A stretch of 64,000 nt of DNA from Actinomycetota bacterium. GTDB taxonomy: Bacteria > Actinomycetota > UBA4738 > HRBIN12. The stretch is from NCBI GenBank assembly GCA_026003015.1, contig BPGL01000001.1:1318717-1382716 (forward strand). Direction: 5' to 3'. Shown here one piece after another: positions 59,404 through 64,000 of this stretch. The position numbers were made by a program, and so were the translations under genes. The notes beneath the pieces were generated by a model, which did no database searches, had not been told where the DNA came from, and saw nothing but the letters and a program-made list of their open reading frames with translations. Positions within the stretch are counted from its first letter, which is position 1. Every line of letters starts with the position of its first letter.

Positions 59404-60558
59404 ATGGACGTCGCCGGATCCCCGCGCCTGCCGCTGTCGGCCGTTCGGGTCCTCGACCTGTCTCGGGTGCTCGCCGGACCCCTGTGCTCGATGGTCCTCG
59501 CCGACCTCGGGGCGGAGGTCGTCAAGATCGAACGCCCCGACGGTGGCGACGATACCCGGGGGTGGGGACCGCCGTTCGCGGGCCCGGACGCCGCGTACTT
59601 CCTGGCCCTCAACCGGAACAAGCGCTCGGTCGTCGTCGACCTCAAGACGCCGGCGGGCGTCGAGGCGATCCGGCGACTCGCGTCGGACGCGGACGTGCTC
59701 ATCGAGAACTTCCGGCCGGGACTGATGGCCGAGCTCGGTCTCTCGCCGCAGGCCCTGCGCGAGGAGCATCCCCGCCTGATCACCTGCTCCCTGACCGCGT
59801 TCGGCGCGGACGTCGAGGAGGTCGCGGCTCGCCCCGGCTACGACATCATCGTCCAGGCGCTGTGCGGGCTGATGGGCGTCACCGGGCCGGCCACGGGGGA
59901 GCCGGTGAAGGTCGGCGTCGCGCTGCTCGACGTCGTCACCGGGCTCTACGCGGCCATCGGGATCCTCGCCGCGCTTCAGGAGCGCGAGCGGACCGGCCGG
60001 GGTCGCCACGTCGAGGTCGCCCTGTTCGACGCGAGCGTCGCCGCGATGGTGAACCAGGCGGCCAACGTCCTGATCGGCGACCTCGTCCCCGCTCCGATGG
60101 GCACGGCCCATCCGAACATCGTTCCCTACCAAGCGTTCCGCGCGAGCGATCGACCGTTCATCCTCGCCGCCGGCAACGATCGACTGTTCGCGCGCACCTG
60201 CGAGGTGCTCGACCGAGCCGACCTCGCCACCGACCCCCGCTTCGCGACGAACGGGGAGCGCGTGCGCCACCGCGAGGAGCTCGTCGCGATCCTCGAGCAC
60301 GCGTTCGCCGCCCGCCCGGCGGCCGAGTGGCTCGCGGCCCTCGAGCGCGCCGGCGTCCCCTGCGCCCCGATCCGCCGGCTCGACGAGGTCTTCGCCGCGC
60401 CCGAGGGCGCCGCGCTCGTCGAGGAGGTGCCCGACCCGGCGCACGGAGGCGTGCTGCGGCTCATCGCCTCCCCGATCCGCATCGACGGCGCCCGGACGCC
60501 GATCCGCATGCCCCCGCCGACCCTTGGGGCCCACACCGACGAGGTGCTCGGCGGGTGA
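59404..60558 (+). CDS. CaiB/BaiF-type (class III) CoA-transferase
   Basis: The 384-residue family III CoA-transferase has VLDLSRVLAGPLCSMVLADL and EVVKIERPDGGDDTRGWGPP at the N terminus, LNRNKRSVVVDLKTPAG, GLMGVTGPATGEPVKVGV, and the catalytic Asp in ALLDVVTGLYAAIG. It moves CoA between carboxylic acids; the acids are unknown. The promoter is leaderless. The stop overlaps the methyltransferase GTG (GTGA), so the two are coupled. Confidence 0.93.
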   Translation: MDVAGSPRLPLSAVRVLDLSRVLAGPLCSMVLADLGAEVVKIERPDGGDDTRGWGPPFAGPDAAYFLALNRNKRSVVVDLKTPAGVEAIRRLASDADVLIENFRPGLMAELGLSPQALREEHPRLITCSLTAFGADVEEVAARPGYDIIVQALCGLMGVTGPATGEPVKVGVALLDVVTGLYAAIGILAALQERERTGRGRHVEVALFDASVAAMVNQAANVLIGDLVPAPMGTAHPNIVPYQAFRASDRPFILAAGNDRLFARTCEVLDRADLATDPRFATNGERVRHREELVAILEHAFAARPAAEWLAALERAGVPCAPIRRLDEVFAAPEGAALVEEVPDPAHGGVLRLIASPIRIDGARTPIRMPPPTLGAHTDEVLGG

Positions 60559-61394
60559 GCGCGCTCCGAGCGTGGTCGGAGGCGCTCCTGGCTCGCCGGA
60601 TCCCCGACGAGGTCCTCGACGCCGCGCCGGAGCCGCCGTGGGGTTTCCCCGTCGAGACGTTCCGCCGCCGGGCGGAGCACGCGCTCCACGGGCCCGCCAC
60701 CCCCACCACCCGTCGCGCGCTCGAAGCGCTGCCGGTCGGCGGCAGCGTGCTCGACGTCGGGTGCGGTGCCGGAGCCACGTCGCTGCCGCTCGCGGCCCGC
60801 GCCGGGCGGATCGTCGGGATCGACCGCGATCCCGAGATGCTCAGGGGCTTCCGGACGCTCGCGCACGAGATCGGTGCGGAGGTCGACACGATCGAAGGCG
60901 CCTGGCCGGAGGCGGCCGCGCGCGCCCCACGGGTCGACGTCGTGGTCTGCGGTCACGTCCTGTACGACACGGCGGACCTGGCCCCGTTCGTCGCAGCGCT
61001 CAACGATCGCGCGTCGCGCAGGGTCCTCGTCGAGCTGACGGCGAGCCACCCGCTCGCGTGGACGAGCGACCTGTGGGAACGCTTCCACCGGATCCGGTTG
61101 CCCGCGGGACCCACCGCGGACGACGCGCAACGGGCGCTGCGGGAACTCGGGGTACCCGTCCAGCGCGAGGACCGCGTCGAGCCGGCGCGCGGCGGGTTCG
61201 AGCGACGGGAGGACGCCGTGGCCCTGCTGCGCCGACGGCTGTGCCTCACGCCCGATCGCGACGCCGAGCTCGAGGAGGCCCTCGGCGATCGCCTCCGGCA
61301 GCGAGACGGCGCGTGGTCGGTGGGGCCCGACCGCCAGTCGGTGGCGACGCTGTGGTGGGACGTCGGGCCGGACGCGCCCGTCAGCACCCGGTGA
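60555..61394 (+). CDS. Class I SAM-dependent methyltransferase
   Basis: The 279-residue protein has motif I GGSVLDVGCGAGATSLPLA, the acidic motif II end IVGIDRDPEML and a motif IV-like VDVVVCGHVLYDTADLAPF. The C-terminal part (about 190-279) is a helical, Arg-rich domain with no recognised catalytic motif. The substrate is not evident. It is co-translated with the CoA-transferase and converges on the small exported-protein gene, overlapping its 3' end by 14 bp. Confidence 0.85.
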   Translation: MSALRAWSEALLARRIPDEVLDAAPEPPWGFPVETFRRRAEHALHGPATPTTRRALEALPVGGSVLDVGCGAGATSLPLAARAGRIVGIDRDPEMLRGFRTLAHEIGAEVDTIEGAWPEAAARAPRVDVVVCGHVLYDTADLAPFVAALNDRASRRVLVELTASHPLAWTSDLWERFHRIRLPAGPTADDAQRALRELGVPVQREDRVEPARGGFERREDAVALLRRRLCLTPDRDAELEEALGDRLRQRDGAWSVGPDRQSVATLWWDVGPDAPVSTR

Positions 61395-61971
61395 CGCAGC
61401 GGAGCTCCGCCGACACGACGCTGCGGTGCCCGCCGCCGCGACCGTCGGGCCGGATGAGCGTCACCCGAACCGGTCGCCCCCCCGGATCGAGCACCGCCCG
61501 GGCGCGATCGATCGAGGCGGCCAGCCCGGAAAGCTCCTGCGCGTCGCTCGGACGCACGCCCTGGAGCCGAAAGCGAACCCGCACCCCCGAGCCACCGACC
61601 GAGCCGACCACGGACACGACGAGGGCCCGTGCTTGGACCTGCGCCGTGGGGAAGTCACACGCGAGCGCCTCGGTCGGCTCGAGCCGTCCCGTGCCTCGCA
61701 GACGCCGCTCGTCGACGGCCACCAGCCTGATGTCCCCACCCCAGCCGGCGCGGCAGGTGCCGCCGACCCGGAACGTGTGGACCGCTTGGGCGCCGAGCCG
61801 GAGCCGCCACCTGGCGGGGGCCGGCGAGGCGACATCGGGGGGGCCCGCCGGGGCCCCGGGGTCCGTCACCCCCGGCGGGAAGGGGTCGGAGCGGGAGGCG
61901 ACCCAGGCGCCCGTGCCCGCGCTCGTCGCGAGGACGAGGGTCCACACGAGCACCGTACGCAACCGGCGCAT
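61381..61971 (-). CDS. Uncharacterised exported or membrane-anchored protein
   Basis: The 196-residue protein has an N-terminal hydrophobic segment (TVLVWTLVLATSAGTGAWVA), a Pro/Gly-rich linker, and a beta-rich domain with paired Cys positions (GGTCRAGWGG, ALACDFP, RCVTGC) that could form disulfides outside the cell. No family is recognised. A TACGCT box 6 nt before ATG 61971 supports this start and leaderless expression. Confidence 0.7.
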   Translation of the reverse strand: MRRLRTVLVWTLVLATSAGTGAWVASRSDPFPPGVTDPGAPAGPPDVASPAPARWRLRLGAQAVHTFRVGGTCRAGWGGDIRLVAVDERRLRGTGRLEPTEALACDFPTAQVQARALVVSVVGSVGGSGVRVRFRLQGVRPSDAQELSGLAASIDRARAVLDPGGRPVRVTLIRPDGRGGGHRSVVSAELRCVTGC

Positions 61972-61977
61972 CCCAAC

Positions 61978-61983
61978 AGCGTA
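61978..61983 (-). promoter_or_regulatory. -10 box TACGCT, 6 nt before the start codon (leaderless)
   Basis: Minus-strand TACGCT is followed by 6 nt and ATG 61971. Confidence 0.5.
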
Positions 61984-61995
61984 CCCCCCCGGGGT

Positions 61996-63936
61996 TCAGC
62001 GGGAGCGTCGGGCGACGTAGTCGCGCAGCACGAAGTCCCCAACACGATCGTCGTCGAGAAGGAAGACCCGTCCGCGGGTCAGCCGCGCGAGCCGGTCCAT
62101 GAACCGGGTGAGCCCCTCGGAGTCCTCCAGCATGAAGACGTTCAGCACGACGCCCGAACGCGCGAGCCGGACGGCCTCGACGAGCGTCCGCCGGATCGTC
62201 TCGGGCTCCGGCGGCCAGGCGAAATAGGCCTCGCCGTCCTCGAGGTGCGCCGTCGGCTCGCCGTCGGTCACCATGATCACCTGCCGTTCGGCCCGTGGGT
62301 GCTCCGCCAGCAAGCGCCCCGCCAGCAGGAACGCGTGCTGCATGTTCGTGCCGTACGTGCGCTCGATCCCGGGCGCGGCGAGGTCCTCGAGGCGCAGGCG
62401 ACGCGCGTAGTCGCTGAACCCGATCAGGTGCAGCGTGTCGTGCGGATAGCGGCTCTCGATCAGCGTGTGCAGGGCGAGGGCCATCCGCTTCGCATGCACG
62501 AGATGGCCGCGCAGCGGCATCGAGAACGACAGGTCCAACAACAGCGCGGTCGCGGTCTCGACGCGCCGTTCGACCTCGACGAGCTCGAGGTCCTCGGCGG
62601 CGATCCGCACGGGACCGCCCGTCGGGCCGCCTCGCATGACCGCGTTGAACACGGTCCGCTGCGCGGCGATCCGGCCCTCGTCGCCGAAGGCCCACGGCCG
62701 GGTCGCGCCCGTGGCCTCGCCCGAGCCACCCGGGTCCCGCGCGTCGTGCGCCCCTTCGGAACGGCCGCGCAGCCGCTCGAAGACGCGAGCGAGCGCTCGC
62801 TCGCCAAGCATGCGGGCGCCGCGCGGCGTGAGCTCGAGTCGCCCCGCCCGACGTTCCGCGAACCCGATGCGCTCCAGGGCGCGCTCCACCTCCCGCAGCC
62901 GCCGCAGATCCGTGACGGCCACCTCGCCGAGCGCGCGCCGCAGCGCCTCCTCGTCGACGTCGGCGAGCGTCGCGCCGGGGTGGGCCCCCTCGAGCGCCCG
63001 ATCGAGCTCCTCGAGCTCGGCCCGCTCCTCGATCGCGCTGAGCGTCGCCTCCAGCGGCAACGCTCGCTCGCCCGCCGCCGGGACGGCGGTCCCCCAGGGG
63101 AGCTCCGGGAAGTTCGAGGCCAGGTTGGCCGTGAGCCGGGCGACCTCGAACGCGAGATCGAGGTCCTGCAGCACCGACTCGGCGAGGGCGCGCAGCTCCG
63201 CCCGGCGCTCCTCGTCGAGCGACGCGAGCAGCCGCGACATCGCAACCGCTCGACGGGCCAGCCCTTCGAGGAGCTGGTCGAGCGTGCTCGGACGATCGGG
63301 GAACAGGTCGCCGTGGCGCTCCATGAACCGCTCGAACGCCTCCCGGGGGTCCTCGCCGCGCGCCCGTCGCTCGAGGAGGTCGTTGAGCTCCGCGAGGACG
63401 TCCTTCAAGCGCGCGAGCGCCTCCGGACCCATGGCGCGCAGGCCCTCCGCGATCCGACCGACGGCCGAGCCGAGCACCTCGCGGGCGAGCTCGGCCATGA
63501 GCTCCTCGAAGGCCCGCCGCGCGCCCGGATCGGTGAAACCGTAGGCCCGGAGCTCGCGGATCCGACCCGCGACGTCGGGCCGCAGCGCGCCGAGGAAGAG
63601 CTCTCGAGCCCGAGCGTCCTGCGAGGGGTCGAGCGCGAGCGCGGCCCGCTCGCGCTCGAGGATGCCGTCGAGCCGCTCGCGGATCCGCTCCAACGGCCCC
63701 TCGAGGTTCAGGCCGTCGCTCGAGCCCAGTCGCTCCCGCAGGCGCCGACGCAGCTCGTCGAGCCCGCGAGCGCGCCCACGGATCCCCCGCCGCAGGAGTC
63801 GGCGCACCGCCTCGTCGAGCCGCTCGCCCATGAGCACGTCGTCGGCGAGCTCGTCGAGGAGCCCTCCGACGTCGACGTCGGGACCGAAGGGATCCTGCGT
63901 GCCGTCCCAGCGCACGTACCGGGCGATCGAGGCCAC
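61996..63936 (-). CDS. VWA-domain protein (magnesium-chelatase/CoxE-like)
   Basis: The 646-residue cytoplasmic protein has a long helical, Arg/Glu-rich N-terminal part (about 1-430) and a C-terminal von Willebrand A domain. The MIDAS motif is seen as LLLDLSFSMPLRG (D-x-S-x-S), with the Thr loop TYGTNMQHAFLLAG and MVTDGEPTAHL following. Such proteins usually work with a MoxR-type AAA ATPase as metal-insertion or chaperone pairs; an incomplete gene lies immediately upstream. GTG 63936 has a TAGGCT box 6 nt before it. Confidence 0.88.
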   Translation of the reverse strand: MASIARYVRWDGTQDPFGPDVDVGGLLDELADDVLMGERLDEAVRRLLRRGIRGRARGLDELRRRLRERLGSSDGLNLEGPLERIRERLDGILERERAALALDPSQDARARELFLGALRPDVAGRIRELRAYGFTDPGARRAFEELMAELAREVLGSAVGRIAEGLRAMGPEALARLKDVLAELNDLLERRARGEDPREAFERFMERHGDLFPDRPSTLDQLLEGLARRAVAMSRLLASLDEERRAELRALAESVLQDLDLAFEVARLTANLASNFPELPWGTAVPAAGERALPLEATLSAIEERAELEELDRALEGAHPGATLADVDEEALRRALGEVAVTDLRRLREVERALERIGFAERRAGRLELTPRGARMLGERALARVFERLRGRSEGAHDARDPGGSGEATGATRPWAFGDEGRIAAQRTVFNAVMRGGPTGGPVRIAAEDLELVEVERRVETATALLLDLSFSMPLRGHLVHAKRMALALHTLIESRYPHDTLHLIGFSDYARRLRLEDLAAPGIERTYGTNMQHAFLLAGRLLAEHPRAERQVIMVTDGEPTAHLEDGEAYFAWPPEPETIRRTLVEAVRLARSGVVLNVFMLEDSEGLTRFMDRLARLTRGRVFLLDDDRVGDFVLRDYVARRSR

Positions 63937-63942
63937 GCCTCC

Positions 63943-63948
63943 AGCCTA
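63943..63948 (-). promoter_or_regulatory. -10 box TAGGCT, 6 nt before the VWA gene start
   Basis: Minus-strand TAGGCT is followed by GGAGGC and GTG 63936. On read-through mRNA the GGAGG could also act as a ribosome site. Confidence 0.45.
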
Positions 63949-63969
63949 GGGGCCCCGCGGTGAAGCGCG

Positions 63970-64000
63970 TCAGCCGAGGCCGAGGCCGGTCATCATCGCC
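63970..64000 (-). CDS. C-terminal tip of an upstream gene, truncated by the window edge
   Basis: Reading the minus strand from 64000 gives AMMTGLGLG and a TGA at 63970-63972, in a coding-like codon pattern. Only nine codons are visible. By analogy a MoxR/magnesium-chelatase ATPase would be expected upstream of a VWA gene, but this fragment cannot show that. Confidence 0.3.
   Translation of the reverse strand, partial: AMMTGLGLG

Noticed and set aside
61426-63963. 845-codon open frame on the plus strand opposite the VWA gene
   Set aside because: Shadow frame. The minus-strand VWA protein has a MIDAS motif and fitting codon bias; the plus-strand translation is repetitive Arg/Glu/Leu sequence.

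Overview
This is 64 kb of very G+C-rich bacterial chromosome (roughly 70% by eye) packed with short-spaced genes on both strands. The gene content fits an uncultivated high-GC Gram-positive-like bacterium, most likely Actinomycetota; a GC-rich Chloroflexota lineage cannot be excluded. Supporting features are a region-1.1-less sigma-70 factor, a luciferase-like flavin oxidoreductase, a Zur/ZnuABC locus, PucR and GntR regulators, and many genes with a TANNNT box 6-9 nt before the start codon, the arrangement of leaderless actinobacterial transcripts. I see no rRNA, tRNA, CRISPR array, transposase, phage gene or attachment site. No gene-free stretch exceeds about 250 bases.

Layout. 1-3.8 kb (minus): a partial PAS-GGDEF protein, then RNA ligase RtcB, archease and a sigma factor in one apparent operon with a CRP-like palindrome upstream. 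4-6.5 kb: two alpha/beta hydrolases and an AlaX-type tRNA-editing protein. 6.6-11.8 kb (minus): exported phosphodiesterase, polytopic membrane protein, MFS carrier. 11.8-17.8 kb: a degenerate copy of the phosphodiesterase, a YraQ/DUF318 permease and a frameshifted TIGR03943 protein, meeting head-on a znuA-znuC-znuB-zur operon. 17.9-27.1 kb: housekeeping and envelope genes (luciferase-like oxidoreductase, MutY, CBS protein, MBOAT plus SGNH hydrolase, TrpB2, GreA, CDP-alcohol phosphatidyltransferase, Rieske protein, SDR).

27.2-46.6 kb is the most distinctive part, a glutamylation-type amine catabolic island. It holds an ethanolamine-type permease, three divergent glutamine-synthetase-like ligases, two class I glutamine amidotransferases, an acetamidase/formamidase, a second APC permease, two related class III aminotransferases, an aldehyde dehydrogenase and a GAF-PucR regulator. 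The likely logic is uptake of an amine, gamma-glutamylation, oxidation or transamination, then hydrolysis to release glutamate. 46.6-50.8 kb (minus) is a GntR-controlled polyol/sugar operon (FGGY kinase, zinc dehydrogenase, class I aldolase). 50.9-58.6 kb (plus) carries a PuuD-like gamma-glutamyl hydrolase, an S66 carboxypeptidase and a complete Opp/Dpp-type peptide importer. The right end has a wHTH/coiled-coil protein, a CaiB-type CoA-transferase, a methyltransferase, a small exported protein and a VWA-domain protein.

Three otherwise well-conserved genes each contain an apparent single-base frameshift and a fourth has lost its start codon to a probable one-base indel. This suggests residual consensus errors or recent decay.
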